Positions 1-8,453 of a stretch of DNA of 64,000 bases are shown here, in pieces. The DNA is taken from NCBI RefSeq assembly GCF_001646785.1, contig NZ_LRRH01000034.1, positions 26,700-90,699 on the forward strand. The letters are read 5' to 3'. Origin of the DNA: Rhodococcus phenolicus. Lineage in GTDB: Bacteria; Actinomycetota; Actinomycetes; Mycobacteriales; Mycobacteriaceae. Under the pieces are notes generated by a model. It ran no database searches. It saw only the letters and a program-made list of their open reading frames with translations, and was not told the DNA's origin. The stretch's first letter is position 1, and every line of letters begins with the position of its first letter. The position numbers were made by a program, and so were the translations under genes.

Positions 1-2670
1 TTCCTCGACAGTGCCGACACACACGAGCTTGCGCACCTGCACATCGCGTCGCTGACCGATCCGGAACGCCCGGTCGGTGGCCTGGTTCTCCACCGCCGGG
101 TTCCACCACCGGTCGAGGTGCACCACGTGATTGGCCGCGGTCAGGTTCAGGCCGGTTCCGCCGGCCTTGAGCGAGAGCAGCATGATCGGCGGCCCACCCG
201 GTTCCTGGAATCCGGTGACCATCGCGTCGCGGCGGCTCTTGGACACACCGCCGTGCAGGAAGGGCACGTGCGTGGAGAACCGCTCGGCGAGATACGGGGC
301 GATGAGCTCGCCGAACTCACGGAACTGGGTGAACAGCAGGACCTTCTCGCCGTCGGCGAGCACCGATTCGACGATGTCCTCGACCAGGCCCAGTTTGCCG
401 GAGCGATGCCGGCCGCGGCGCAGAACCGGAGATCCGTCGGCGAGATAGTGCGCCGGATGGTTGCACACCTGCTTGAGCCGGGTCAGCGCCGCGAGGACGG
501 CGCCCTTGCGGGCCATGCCCTCCTTCTCCTTGATCTTGCGCATCATGTCGTCCACGACCGCCCGGTACAGCGCGGCCTGCTCGGCGGTGAGGTTCGCGCG
601 GACGGTCTGCTCGAACTTCTCCGGCAGGTCGGCGATCACGTCCGGATCGGTCTTGACCCGGCGCAGCACGAACGGGGCGGTCAGTGCCCGCAGCCGGGCC
701 GCGGCCGCCGCGTCGCGCTCGCGTTCGATGGGCACCGCGAACCGCGCGCGGAAGGAGGTCGCGGAGCCGAGCAGCCGCGGATTCGCGAAGTCGAGGATCG
801 ACCGCAACTCCTCGAGCCGGTTCTCGACGGGGGTGCCGGTCAGCGCGACGCGGTGCGACGCCGTCACCGCGCGCACCGCGCGCGACTGCGCGGTGTTCGC
901 GTTCTTGACGTGCTGGGCCTCGTCGAGCACCACCCGGTGCCACGGCAGTGCCCGCACGTGCGCGAGATCGCGCGCGACGATCGAGTAGGTGGTGATGACG
1001 AGGTCGCTGTCGTCGACCGCGGCGGCCAGGTCGTCGTCCCGCAGCCGGCCCGACCCGTGGTGGACGTGAACACGCAGGCCGGGGGCGAACTTCGCGGCTT
1101 CGCGCTGCCAGTTGCCGACCACCGACATCGGGCACACCAGCAGCGTCGGCCGGACCGGGCCGAGGGTGCGTTCGTGGACCAGCAGCGCCAGCACCTGCAC
1201 GGTCTTGCCGAGACCCATGTCGTCGGCGAGCACCGCCCCGAGACCGAGCCCGTTCATGAACGCCAGCCAGTCCAGACCGCGCTGCTGATAGGGGCGCAAG
1301 GTCGCGTGCAGGCCGGCCGGCGCCGGGACCGGTTCCGGGTGTGCCTGACCGTCGAGCAGCGTCGCGACCCAGCCGGAGGCGCTGATGTCGGTGATTTCGG
1401 CGGGCGGCACCTCGTCGCCGGTGAACTGGGCGAACAGCGAGCCGAGCGTGGTGTCCTGCCCCGAATTGCGGGTCACGTACCGGGCGGCCTGGGCCAGCGC
1501 CGCCGCGTCCGCCTTGACCCACTTGCCACGCAACTTGACCAGGTCGCTGTTGGCGGCGACGAGCTGTTCCATCTCGGCCGTGCTGAGCAGCATGTCCCCC
1601 ACTGCGAGCTGCCATTCGTAGGAGACGATCGCGTTCATGCCGACCGCGCTCTCCTCCGCCGCGACGGGGGCGGCGGCGGAATCGACGCGCAGCCGCAGCG
1701 ACGGTTCGACCGTCGCCCACGCGCGCGGAAGCAGCAGGGCCACACCGGCATCCTGCAGGGCACGCGCACCGTGCTCGACGAGGTCGATGACGACGGGCGT
1801 GGGCAGCAACAGGTCCAGGCTGTCGGGGTCGCGCGGCACGTCCTGCAGCCGCGGGTAGGCCTTCAACGCGGCGCCGAGCTTGCGGATCCCGATCTGCAGC
1901 AGCTCCGCGTCGGTGCCGCCGACCGGCACCGGTGCCGGGGCCTGCCCCTCCGAACGCAGGCACACCTCGAGCCGCCACAGGGCGTCGGCGGGATCGTCGC
2001 CCTCGTCGGGTTCGACGAGGCGCAGCACCAGGTCCGGTTCGTTGCCGGACAGGCTTGCCCGCCACTCGTCGAGAGCGTCGGCCATGCGCTGGCTGCCGCC
2101 GTGGTGCGGCACCCCCTCGGACAGGGCCGCGACCAGCGGGTGCAGGGATGTGCCGGAGCCGAGCATCGTCCGGACGATCGGGTCGGTGAGTTCGGTGCAC
2201 AGGTTCTCGAGCAGCGTCGACGGAGTGCCCAGCCGGCGCTGCACCGGTGGCATCGCGGCGACCAGTTCCGCCTTCCACGCCCGGGTCCGGTCACCGCCGA
2301 GCAGCTGCCAGCGCACCCACCACTGTTTCTCGGCGCGATGCATGCCGGGTGCGACGCGTCCGGCCTGCGCCCAGCGTTCGATCCCTCGGGCGACGTGCGC
2401 GAGGAATCGCAGGTCACCGGAGACGCCGTCGGGCCGGCGCGGCAGCTCCAGCAGAAGTCCGGCGGCATCGGGCGGGGCCACCGCGACGGCCGGCAGTGCC
2501 TGCGGCTCGTCGTCGCCGGGCAGACGCAGCTCGACGCGATGGCGGAACGGACGGTCGGTCCAGCGGCGCAGGGCCGCCGGCAGCGCGTCGTCGTCGCGCG
2601 GGGCGGAGGGGTCGCGCCACAACAACAGTCCCGATCCCGGTGACCAGACCCCATGCAACATGCCCACCAT
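1..2670 (-). CDS. SNF2-family DEAD/DEAH helicase (3' end outside window)
   Basis: This is an ATP-dependent DNA-translocating helicase of the SWI2/SNF2 superfamily. About 890 codons are visible and the C-terminus lies beyond base 1. The N-terminal half (about residues 1-420) is the bacterial SNF2-associated region. The ATPase core follows, with Walker A LADDMGLGKT, the DEAH-type box LDEAQH, and the TGTPVEN motif. The C-terminal helicase lobe ends in LDRWWNPAVENQATDRAFRIGQ, a family hallmark near the window edge. I chose ATG at 2670; a second in-frame ATG lies three codons later. The opposite strand carries an 841-codon shadow. A bacterial role in DNA repair or transcription recycling is inferred from the family only. 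A SWIM zinc-finger gene is a frequent partner but would lie outside this window. Confidence 0.9.
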   Translation of the reverse strand, partial: MVGMLHGVWSPGSGLLLWRDPSAPRDDDALPAALRRWTDRPFRHRVELRLPGDDEPQALPAVAVAPPDAAGLLLELPRRPDGVSGDLRFLAHVARGIERWAQAGRVAPGMHRAEKQWWVRWQLLGGDRTRAWKAELVAAMPPVQRRLGTPSTLLENLCTELTDPIVRTMLGSGTSLHPLVAALSEGVPHHGGSQRMADALDEWRASLSGNEPDLVLRLVEPDEGDDPADALWRLEVCLRSEGQAPAPVPVGGTDAELLQIGIRKLGAALKAYPRLQDVPRDPDSLDLLLPTPVVIDLVEHGARALQDAGVALLLPRAWATVEPSLRLRVDSAAAPVAAEESAVGMNAIVSYEWQLAVGDMLLSTAEMEQLVAANSDLVKLRGKWVKADAAALAQAARYVTRNSGQDTTLGSLFAQFTGDEVPPAEITDISASGWVATLLDGQAHPEPVPAPAGLHATLRPYQQRGLDWLAFMNGLGLGAVLADDMGLGKTVQVLALLVHERTLGPVRPTLLVCPMSVVGNWQREAAKFAPGLRVHVHHGSGRLRDDDLAAAVDDSDLVITTYSIVARDLAHVRALPWHRVVLDEAQHVKNANTAQSRAVRAVTASHRVALTGTPVENRLEELRSILDFANPRLLGSATSFRARFAVPIERERDAAAAARLRALTAPFVLRRVKTDPDVIADLPEKFEQTVRANLTAEQAALYRAVVDDMMRKIKEKEGMARKGAVLAALTRLKQVCNHPAHYLADGSPVLRRGRHRSGKLGLVEDIVESVLADGEKVLLFTQFREFGELIAPYLAERFSTHVPFLHGGVSKSRRDAMVTGFQEPGGPPIMLLSLKAGGTGLNLTAANHVVHLDRWWNPAVENQATDRAFRIGQRRDVQVRKLVCVGTVEE

Positions 2671-2768
2671 GGTGCCAGGCGCAGGCACCTCCGGTGCCGG
2701 TGTGTCTTTGTGGCGGTCAGGGCCGCCACAAAGGCACACGGGTGGCGGAGCCGCCCTAGGCTGTGCGC

Positions 2769-3671
2769 ATGCCCCTCGCGTACGGTTTCGCCGAATACGG
2801 CGGCCCCGATACCCAGCAGTTCCTCGACCCGGCCGTCCCCGAACCCGGCCCCGGACAGTTGCTGGTGGCGGTGCACGCCGCGGGCGTGAATCCGGCCGAC
2901 TGGAAGATCCGCGCGGGCACCCGCAAGGACACCGTTCCCGTCACCCTGCCTGCGGTCCTCGGGCGGGAGGTGTCCGGTGTCGTCACCGCTGTCGGCGACC
3001 GCGTCGACGGGTTCGCGGTCGGCGACGCGGTGTTCGGCGCGACCGCGACCGGGTTCGGCGGGTACGCCGAGTACACGCTGCTCAACGCCCACGGCACCGC
3101 GCACAAACCGGAGCGGGTGAGTTTCGCCGCCGCCGCGACCGTGCCGGTGGCCGTGGGCACCGCCTTCGACATCGTCGATGCGCTGGCGGTGTCGGACGCG
3201 GACACCGTGCTCGTCGTCGGTGCGGGCGGAGGCGTCGGATCCGCCGCGACCCAGCTCGCGCGGGCACGCGGTGCGCGCGTGCTCGGTGTGGCGTCGGCCG
3301 GGAAACGGGATCTCGTGGAAGCCGCCGGCGCCTCCTGGATCGAATCCGGGGACGACGCCGCCACCCGTGTCGCGGGCACCACCGCGATCGTCGACCTGGT
3401 CGGCGGCGCGACCCTCCGGACGTTCGCCGCGGCAGTGCCGGGAGCCCGCATCGTCTCCGTCGCGGATCCGGCCGGCGCGGCGGAACTGGGCGGTTCCGGG
3501 GTGGAGCGGCGCCGCACCACCGAGGTGTTCACAACCGTTGCGGCGCTGATCGCGGACGGCACCGTGGATCCCTGCGTCGAGCAGACGTTTCCGCTCTCGG
3601 AGGCGGGTGCGGCACTCGCCGCCGTCGAGTCCGGGCACGCCCGGGGCAAGGTCGTCATCGCCGTTCGCTGA
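2769..3671 (+). CDS. Zinc-free MDR-family NADPH:quinone oxidoreductase
   Basis: This is a medium-chain dehydrogenase/reductase of the quinone oxidoreductase type, about 300 residues, expected to be cytosolic and NADPH-dependent. The N-terminal GroES-like domain has GVNPADWKIRAG and LGREVSGVV. The Rossmann domain has the nucleotide-binding motif VVGAGGGVGSAATQLA at about residues 155-170. The Cys/His ligands of zinc alcohol dehydrogenases are absent, which fits the zinc-free reductase branch. ATG at 2769 is preferred over the in-frame GTG at 2763. It is divergent from the SNF2 gene with a gap of about 100 bp. The physiological substrate cannot be read from sequence. Confidence 0.88.
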   Translation: MPLAYGFAEYGGPDTQQFLDPAVPEPGPGQLLVAVHAAGVNPADWKIRAGTRKDTVPVTLPAVLGREVSGVVTAVGDRVDGFAVGDAVFGATATGFGGYAEYTLLNAHGTAHKPERVSFAAAATVPVAVGTAFDIVDALAVSDADTVLVVGAGGGVGSAATQLARARGARVLGVASAGKRDLVEAAGASWIESGDDAATRVAGTTAIVDLVGGATLRTFAAAVPGARIVSVADPAGAAELGGSGVERRRTTEVFTTVAALIADGTVDPCVEQTFPLSEAGAALAAVESGHARGKVVIAVR

Positions 3672-3747
3672 ACGCCCCGGCGGATCGGGCGCACACCGCG
3701 GACGACCCTGGGACACTGGTGACCAGGTAACTCACCAGGAGTCCGCC

Positions 3748-4074
3748 ATGTCGATTCTGATCCAGGTCCTCGAGCAGACCTACAGCTCCAACACCCCGTG
3801 GGAGCAGGTCAAGTACGCGTTCGTCGATTCCGGCCACATCACCACCCTCCGTCTGGACGGCCAGTGCGGGGTGTGGCTCGACGGCAGCAAACACGGCGAG
3901 TCGCATCGCCTGGCCGCGACCGCGAGTCCCGAGCAGGCGATCTTCTTCCTGCTCACCGTGTTCGACCGGATCGCCCAGTGCAAGCAGAGCGGCGGCTCGT
4001 GGATCGTCGGGCACGACGGCCGCACGGTCGCGTCCATCCACGCCGCGCGGTTCCCGCTGACCGTCGACGGATGA
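3748..4074 (+). CDS. Small conserved hypothetical protein (108 aa)
   Basis: This short cytosolic protein follows the MDR gene by 76 bp and has a clear AGGAG ribosome binding site just upstream of ATG 3748. It starts MSILIQVLEQTYSS and has no transmembrane segment, signal peptide or motif that I recognise. Its amino-acid composition is balanced and unlike the Arg-rich shadow frames, which supports a real gene. I do not recognise the family and assign no function. It may be co-transcribed with the upstream reductase. Confidence 0.65.
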   Translation: MSILIQVLEQTYSSNTPWEQVKYAFVDSGHITTLRLDGQCGVWLDGSKHGESHRLAATASPEQAIFFLLTVFDRIAQCKQSGGSWIVGHDGRTVASIHAARFPLTVDG

Positions 4075-4127
4075 CGGCCCGCCGCTGATCGTTCCCGGTT
4101 GTCGGTGCCTGCTGCGACGATCGGCCG

Positions 4128-4871
4128 GTGCGTGGGGGCAAAGGCATCTGGATTCTGGTCGTGGCGGTCGCGATCGTCGCCTCGTGCTGGTGGGAACGAG
4201 CCGGCCCGCCGGATCCTGCCGCGCCGGGAAGCCCGTCCCGCGAGGAACTCGGGCGGTTGCTCGCGAGCGTCACCGTGGTTTTCGAGCGTCCGCACGTTCC
4301 GGGATATCACCGTGGCTGCGGCGCCGGGGAGGCATGCGTGTTCGGGCCGGCGTGGTCGGACGATCATCCCGGCCGCGGCGGGCACGACGGCTGCGACACC
4401 CGCAACAACGTGCTCGCCCGCGACCTGCGCGAGGTGACGTTCCGGCCCGGGGCGGGCGAGTGCGCCGTGCAGTCGGGAACCCTCGACGATCCGTACACCG
4501 GTACCCGGATCCTGTTCCGTCGCAGTACTTCCCGCGCGGTGCACATCGACCACATCTTCCCTCTCGCCGCGGCGTGGGATCTCGGTGCCGCGAGCTGGTC
4601 CCGGGATCTGCGCCGGCAGTTCGCCAACGACATCGACTTCAACCTCATTGCCGTGGACGGGACCGCGAACGAGGACAAACGCGACCACACCCCCGCCGAC
4701 TGGCTCCCGCCGGCGGCGAGCACCCGCTGCTGGTTCGCGGGCAAGTACCTGACGGTCGCGGTGCGGTACGGACTGCCCGTGACGGCGGCCGATCATCGCG
4801 CGCTCACCGACGCGGCCGCGACCTGTCCCGACGCGAGTCAGGGTTCGGCGCGATCCTCCTCGTCGTCGTGA
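4128..4871 (+). CDS. Secreted HNH-family (DUF1524/GmrSD-like) nuclease
   Basis: This 247-residue protein starts with GTG and has an N-terminal hydrophobic segment (about residues 7-20, ending in VASC) that looks like a lipoprotein or secretory signal. The C-terminal half matches the DUF1524 HNH family: HIDHIFPLAAAWDLGA at about 139-154 supplies the His-Asp-His metal site, FNLIAVDG follows, and NEDKRDHTPADWLP at about 181-194 is the conserved distal motif. Secreted actinobacterial members of this family are probable extracytoplasmic DNases. The last 34 bp overlap the 3' end of the convergent sigma-factor gene. Nutrient scavenging or competition are possible roles; neither is shown here. Confidence 0.82.
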   Translation: MRGGKGIWILVVAVAIVASCWWERAGPPDPAAPGSPSREELGRLLASVTVVFERPHVPGYHRGCGAGEACVFGPAWSDDHPGRGGHDGCDTRNNVLARDLREVTFRPGAGECAVQSGTLDDPYTGTRILFRRSTSRAVHIDHIFPLAAAWDLGAASWSRDLRRQFANDIDFNLIAVDGTANEDKRDHTPADWLPPAASTRCWFAGKYLTVAVRYGLPVTAADHRALTDAAATCPDASQGSARSSSSS

Positions 4872-6109
4872 CGGCCCTTCCCGTTCGGGGCCAGGCGGGC
4901 CGCCCGGCCCCGCAGATAGCGTTGTTCGGGCACGCTCGCCGTCAACCTGGCCGCCTCGAGGTACGCCGCGCGCGCGGCGGCGGTGTCCCCCGCCAGGTCC
5001 AGCAGGTGTGCCCGGACCGCGAGCGCGCGGTGGTTCCCGGCGAGCCGCCGGTCGTCCGCCACGGTCGCGAGGAGGGCGAGCCCGGCGCGCGGGCCGTCGA
5101 GCATGGCCACCGCGGCCGCCCGGTTGACCGTGACCATCGGGTTGGGCGCGACGTGCGACAGCACCCGGTACAGCGCGACGATCTGTGCCCAGTCGGTGTC
5201 CTCGACGCAGGTGGCCTCCGCGTGCACCGCGGCGATCGCCGCCTGCAGCTGGTACGGACCGGGCGGTGCGGCGGTGAGCGCCGCGGTGACCAGGACCGTT
5301 CCCTCGGCGATCTGCGCCCGGTCCCAGCGGGTGCGGTCCTGGTCGGCGAGCGGAACGAGGGCGCCGGACGGATCGGTGCGGGCATCGCGGTGCGCGTCGG
5401 TGAGCAGCATGAGGGCGAGCAGACCGGTGGTGTCGGCGTCCTCGGGCAGCAGCGCGTGCAGCAGGCGGGTGAGACGGATCGCTTCGCCGCTCAGTTCACG
5501 CGAGGTCAGGTCCGGTCCGCCGGAACTGGTGTATCCCTCGTTGAAGATCAGATAGAGCACGTGCCGGACCGTCCGCAGCCGCTCGGCGCGTTCCGCCGTG
5601 GCAGGCAGCGTGAACATCGCACCGGCGTCGCGGATCGCCTGTTTGCTGCGGGTGATGCGCCGGGTCATCGTCGCCTCCGGCACCAGGAACGCGCGGGCGA
5701 TGCGCGCGGTGTCGAGTCCCCCGACCGCGCGCAGGGTCAGCGCGATCTGCGACGACGGCGACAGCGCCGGATGGCAGCACAGCATCAGCAGGGTCAGCGT
5801 GTCGTCGCCGGCCTGCTCGGCATCCGCGGGATCGTCCGCAGGACGGTCGGGTTCCGCTGCCACCCAGGCATGTTCGCGGTCGCGGCGCGCACTGTCACTG
5901 CGCCATTCGTCGGTGAGGCGCCGCCGGGCGACGGTGATCAGCCAGCCGCGGGGATTCGACGGGACGCCCTCCGCGGGCCACTGCCGGTGCGCCGCGAACA
6001 GCGCCTCCTGCACGGCGTCCTCGCACGCGTCGAACTGCCCGTGCCGCGCCGCGAGGTACCCGAGGACCTGCGGCGCGAGGGTGCGCAGCAGGTCCTGCGG
6101 GTCGCTCAC
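4838..6109 (-). CDS. ECF42-type RNA polymerase sigma factor (first copy)
   Basis: This extracytoplasmic-function sigma factor of about 423 residues is much longer than classic ECFs because of a C-terminal extension (about residues 190-420) with TPR-like character. Sigma2 includes DACEDAVQEALFAAHRQWP, and sigma4 includes IALTLRAVGGLDTARIARAFLVPEATM. The extension carries LYLIFNEGYTSSGG and LLADQDRTRWDRAQI-like stretches typical of the ECF42 group. The chosen GTG start at 6109 overlaps the TGA of the YCII gene (GTGA), implying translational coupling. No anti-sigma factor gene is adjacent. In this group the extension and the YCII (DGPF) partner are thought to take the regulatory role of an anti-sigma factor. 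Confidence 0.92.
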   Translation of the reverse strand: MSDPQDLLRTLAPQVLGYLAARHGQFDACEDAVQEALFAAHRQWPAEGVPSNPRGWLITVARRRLTDEWRSDSARRDREHAWVAAEPDRPADDPADAEQAGDDTLTLLMLCCHPALSPSSQIALTLRAVGGLDTARIARAFLVPEATMTRRITRSKQAIRDAGAMFTLPATAERAERLRTVRHVLYLIFNEGYTSSGGPDLTSRELSGEAIRLTRLLHALLPEDADTTGLLALMLLTDAHRDARTDPSGALVPLADQDRTRWDRAQIAEGTVLVTAALTAAPPGPYQLQAAIAAVHAEATCVEDTDWAQIVALYRVLSHVAPNPMVTVNRAAAVAMLDGPRAGLALLATVADDRRLAGNHRALAVRAHLLDLAGDTAAARAAYLEAARLTASVPEQRYLRGRAARLAPNGKGRHDDEEDRAEP

Positions 6110-6474
6110 ATCTCGGCCCCGCCGTCGTGCATCACGGCCCGGACCTCCATCGCCCCGCCGAAGCGCACGTCGGGCCACCGCGCGGCGATCTCCACGGCCC
6201 GGTCCAGGCTGTCGACGTCGACCTCGACGTAGCCGCAGAACTGTTCCTTGCTTTCCATGAACGGCCCGTCGGTGACGGTGTGGGCGGTGCTCGCGCCCTG
6301 CCGTACGGTGCGGGCCGTCGACGGGTCGGTCAGCGCCTGTCCGCCGACGAGTTCACCGGATTCGGTGAGTTCCGCCATGATGGCGTCGACCTCCCCGAAC
6401 AGTTCCTCCCGCGCGTTGTCGCCCAGTTCCTCGACGAAGCCCGGGCGGTTGTAGATCATGAGCATGTATTTCAC
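6106..6474 (-). CDS. YCII/DGPF-domain protein (first copy)
   Basis: This 122-residue YCII-related protein has the DGPF signature (TVTDGPFMESKEQFCGY) that always travels with ECF42 sigma factors. It starts at GTG 6474 (VKYMLMIYN) behind an AGGAG site and overlaps the sigma-factor start by 4 bp, so the two form an operon. The YCII fold is a ferredoxin-like alpha+beta barrel; YciI-type proteins have catalytic His/Asp residues, but the reaction of DGPF proteins is not established. The upstream region carries a promoter-like pattern shared with the second YCII gene and with the divergent reductase gene. Confidence 0.9.
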   Translation of the reverse strand: MKYMLMIYNRPGFVEELGDNAREELFGEVDAIMAELTESGELVGGQALTDPSTARTVRQGASTAHTVTDGPFMESKEQFCGYVEVDVDSLDRAVEIAARWPDVRFGGAMEVRAVMHDGGAEM

Positions 6475-6520
6475 GGTGGTCTCCTCTGCCGTGCCCCCGG
6501 ACGGGGCCCTCACCCCTGAA

Positions 6521-6547
6521 GTCGGAGCGGCTGCGCCGGTCCGGACA
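6521..6547 (-). promoter_or_regulatory. Candidate ECF42 promoter for YCII-1/sigma operon
   Basis: On the minus strand TGTCCG (6547-6542) is followed after exactly 17 bp by CGAC (6524-6521), about 47 bp upstream of the YCII-1 start. Reported ECF42 promoters carry TGTCGA at -35 and a CGA/TC-type -10. The same TGTCSR-N17-CGAC layout recurs before the divergent gene and before the second YCII gene. Confidence 0.6.
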
Positions 6548-6576
6548 TCACGAATCACACGTTGTCCGATCTCCGA

Positions 6577-6603
6577 TGTCCGGACGGCGGCGCGTTCTCC
6601 GAC
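6577..6603 (+). promoter_or_regulatory. Candidate ECF42 promoter for the RibD/DHFR-like gene
   Basis: TGTCCG at 6577-6582 is followed after 17 bp by CGAC at 6600-6603, about 53 bp before the reductase start. It is a mirror image of the promoter on the other strand. The two -35 regions form the perfect 11-bp inverted repeat GTCCGGACATC (6539-6549) / GATGTCCGGAC (6575-6585). This places the reductase in the same regulon as the sigma factor. Confidence 0.6.
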
Positions 6604-6655
6604 TTCACTGTGACACGGGCACGATTCCGACCGGACGATTCGAGGGAGTTCAACC

Positions 6656-7303
6656 ATGGCGAAGCTTCGCGTACACAATTTTGCGATCACGGCCGACGGA
6701 TGTTCCGCCGGGCCGGATCAGAGCCTGCAGAACCCGGGCGGGATCGGCGGTGAGCGGATCCTCGGGTGGGTGCACGAGACGCGGTCGTTCCACCGATCGT
6801 TCGGCAACGACGGTGGCGCGGTCGGCGTCGACGACGACTTCATGGCCCGCGGCATCGACGGGATCGGCGCGACCATCATGGGCCGCAACATGTTCGGCCC
6901 GGTCCGTGGGCGATGGGAGGACAGCGACGAGTGGTCGGGCTGGTGGGGCGACGAACCGCCCTTCCATCACCCGGTCTTCGTGCTCACCCACCACGCGCGG
7001 GACCCGCTCGCCCTGGGCGGCGGCACCGTGTTCCACTTCGTCACCGGCGGCATCGAGGACGCGCTCGCGCAGGCCGTCGCCGCCGCCGACGGCGCGGACG
7101 TGCGGGTCGGGGGCGGTCCCGCGACCGTCCGCGAGTACCTGCGCGCGGGACTGGTCGACGAGATGCACCTGGCGATCGTGCCGGTGCTCCTCGGCCGCGG
7201 CGAACGCGTGTTCGGCGACGATGTGCTCACGACCGATTTCGAGTGCGTCGAGTTCGTCTCGTCCCCCACGGTCGCTCACGCCCGATTCGTCCGCACGCGG
7301 TGA
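6656..7303 (+). CDS. Dihydrofolate-reductase-like (RibD C-terminal) protein
   Basis: This 215-residue protein has the RibD C-terminal/DHFR-like fold, an NAD(P)H-dependent reductase superfamily. Visible features are the N-terminal strand LRVHNFAITADG, the cofactor-binding TIMGRNMFGPVRG at about 79-91, and VRVGGGPATVREYLRAGLVDEMHLAIVPV-type C-terminal segments typical of RibD_C. The substrate is unknown; actinobacterial paralogues of this size are stand-alone and not part of riboflavin synthesis. It is divergent from the ECF42/YCII operon with mirrored promoter motifs, so it is probably a sigma-ECF42 target. ATG 6656 follows GAGGGAG. Confidence 0.87.
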   Translation: MAKLRVHNFAITADGCSAGPDQSLQNPGGIGGERILGWVHETRSFHRSFGNDGGAVGVDDDFMARGIDGIGATIMGRNMFGPVRGRWEDSDEWSGWWGDEPPFHHPVFVLTHHARDPLALGGGTVFHFVTGGIEDALAQAVAAADGADVRVGGGPATVREYLRAGLVDEMHLAIVPVLLGRGERVFGDDVLTTDFECVEFVSSPTVAHARFVRTR

Positions 7304-7376
7304 TCGGCCGCCGTCCGCGTGATCGTTCCCGCCACCCGGGGGCGCGTGGGCGTGACCGGGGGTTAGGTTGGTGGTC

Positions 7377-8195
7377 ATGGCTTCGCGGATCACCAAGGAC
7401 ACCCGGTTGTGCATCTCCCTGTCGGGCCGGCCCAGCAACATCGGCACCCGATTCCACAACTACCTGTACGACGAGCTCGGGCTGGACTACGTGTACAAGG
7501 CGTTCGCGCCCACCGACATCGAGGCCGCGGTCGCCGGTATCCGCGGGCTCGGCATCCGAGGCGCCGGCGTGTCGATGCCGTTCAAGGAGAAGGTGATTCC
7601 GCTCGTCGACGTGATGCACGAGTCGGCCAGCGCGATCGATTCGGTCAACACGATCGTCAACGACGACGGGGTGCTGCACGCCTACAACACCGATTTCCAG
7701 GCGGTGCTGGATCTGCTGCGCGACCACCGGGTAGATCCGGCGCTGCCCGTCGCGGTCGCGGGCAGCGGCGGCATGGCCAAGGCGGTGGTGGCGGCGGTGC
7801 GCACGCACGGCTGCACCGACGTGACGGTGGTCGCCCGGAACGAGACTGCCGGCCGGGCCCTCGCCGACCGGTACGGCTTCCGATGGCGCGCCGAGGTCGG
7901 CGACTCCTCCCCCGCCGTGTTGATCAACGCGACCCCGATCGGCATGGTGGGCGGCCCCGAGGCCGAGCTGCTGCCGTTCCCGTCCACCGTGGTCGAGGCG
8001 GCGACGGTGGTCTTCGACGTGGTGGCGATGCCACCCGAGACCCCGCTGATCCGGGCGGGACGCGCGCACGCTCACACGGTCATCACCGGAGCCGAGGTGA
8101 TCGCGCTGCAGGCGGCCCTGCAGTTCGCGCTGTACACGGGCGTGACCCCGACACCCGAACAGGTACGCCGGGCATCGGAGTTCTCCCGCTCCTGA
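7377..8195 (+). CDS. Shikimate 5-dehydrogenase-like oxidoreductase
   Basis: This protein of about 272 residues belongs to the shikimate/quinate dehydrogenase family. The catalytic Lys region VSMPFKEKVIPLVD and the Asp-containing NTDFQAVLDLL are conserved. The NADP-binding turn is VAGSGGMAKAVV, where GAGGA(S/A) is usual. NATPIGMVGG and the C-terminal ITGAEVIALQAALQFALYTG are family motifs. However, the N-terminal substrate loop reads SGRPSNIGTRFHN and not the usual S-x-S-P-x-x-HN, so one serine contact to shikimate is missing and the true substrate may differ. ATG 7377 is chosen over upstream TTG/GTG codons. Confidence 0.85.
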   Translation: MASRITKDTRLCISLSGRPSNIGTRFHNYLYDELGLDYVYKAFAPTDIEAAVAGIRGLGIRGAGVSMPFKEKVIPLVDVMHESASAIDSVNTIVNDDGVLHAYNTDFQAVLDLLRDHRVDPALPVAVAGSGGMAKAVVAAVRTHGCTDVTVVARNETAGRALADRYGFRWRAEVGDSSPAVLINATPIGMVGGPEAELLPFPSTVVEAATVVFDVVAMPPETPLIRAGRAHAHTVITGAEVIALQAALQFALYTGVTPTPEQVRRASEFSRS

Positions 8196-8453
8196 CGTCG
8201 CCGGCCATCGATCGGTTCGTCGCGGATACTCCCCCGTTCACGAGGGAGGGTTCCGGTGTGTTCTGTCGACCCAGGAGGGTTCGAACACCGGCCGCATGAT
8301 CCCGGTGCGGGTCGACGAGGGAAATATCGGCCCGCACCGTCTTTCGAGTAGCCGCCTTGCGTGGCAGTTCATCCGTTGTGGGCGATGGCCGGCGAGTCGG
8401 AGTCCGCGATGATCTCAGTCGGGGGGTGACCACTGGCGAGAGGAGTCGAATCC

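Noticed and set aside
118..2643. An 841-codon plus-strand frame and a 653-codon minus-strand frame over the SNF2 gene
   Set aside because: Both are Arg-rich shadows. The true minus-strand frame shows complete helicase motifs and lacks a stop only because it runs off the window.
8265..8300. tRNA T-arm-like GGTTCGAACACC
   Set aside because: The flanking bases do not pair into a T-stem and no acceptor, D or anticodon arm can be drawn. Not a tRNA.
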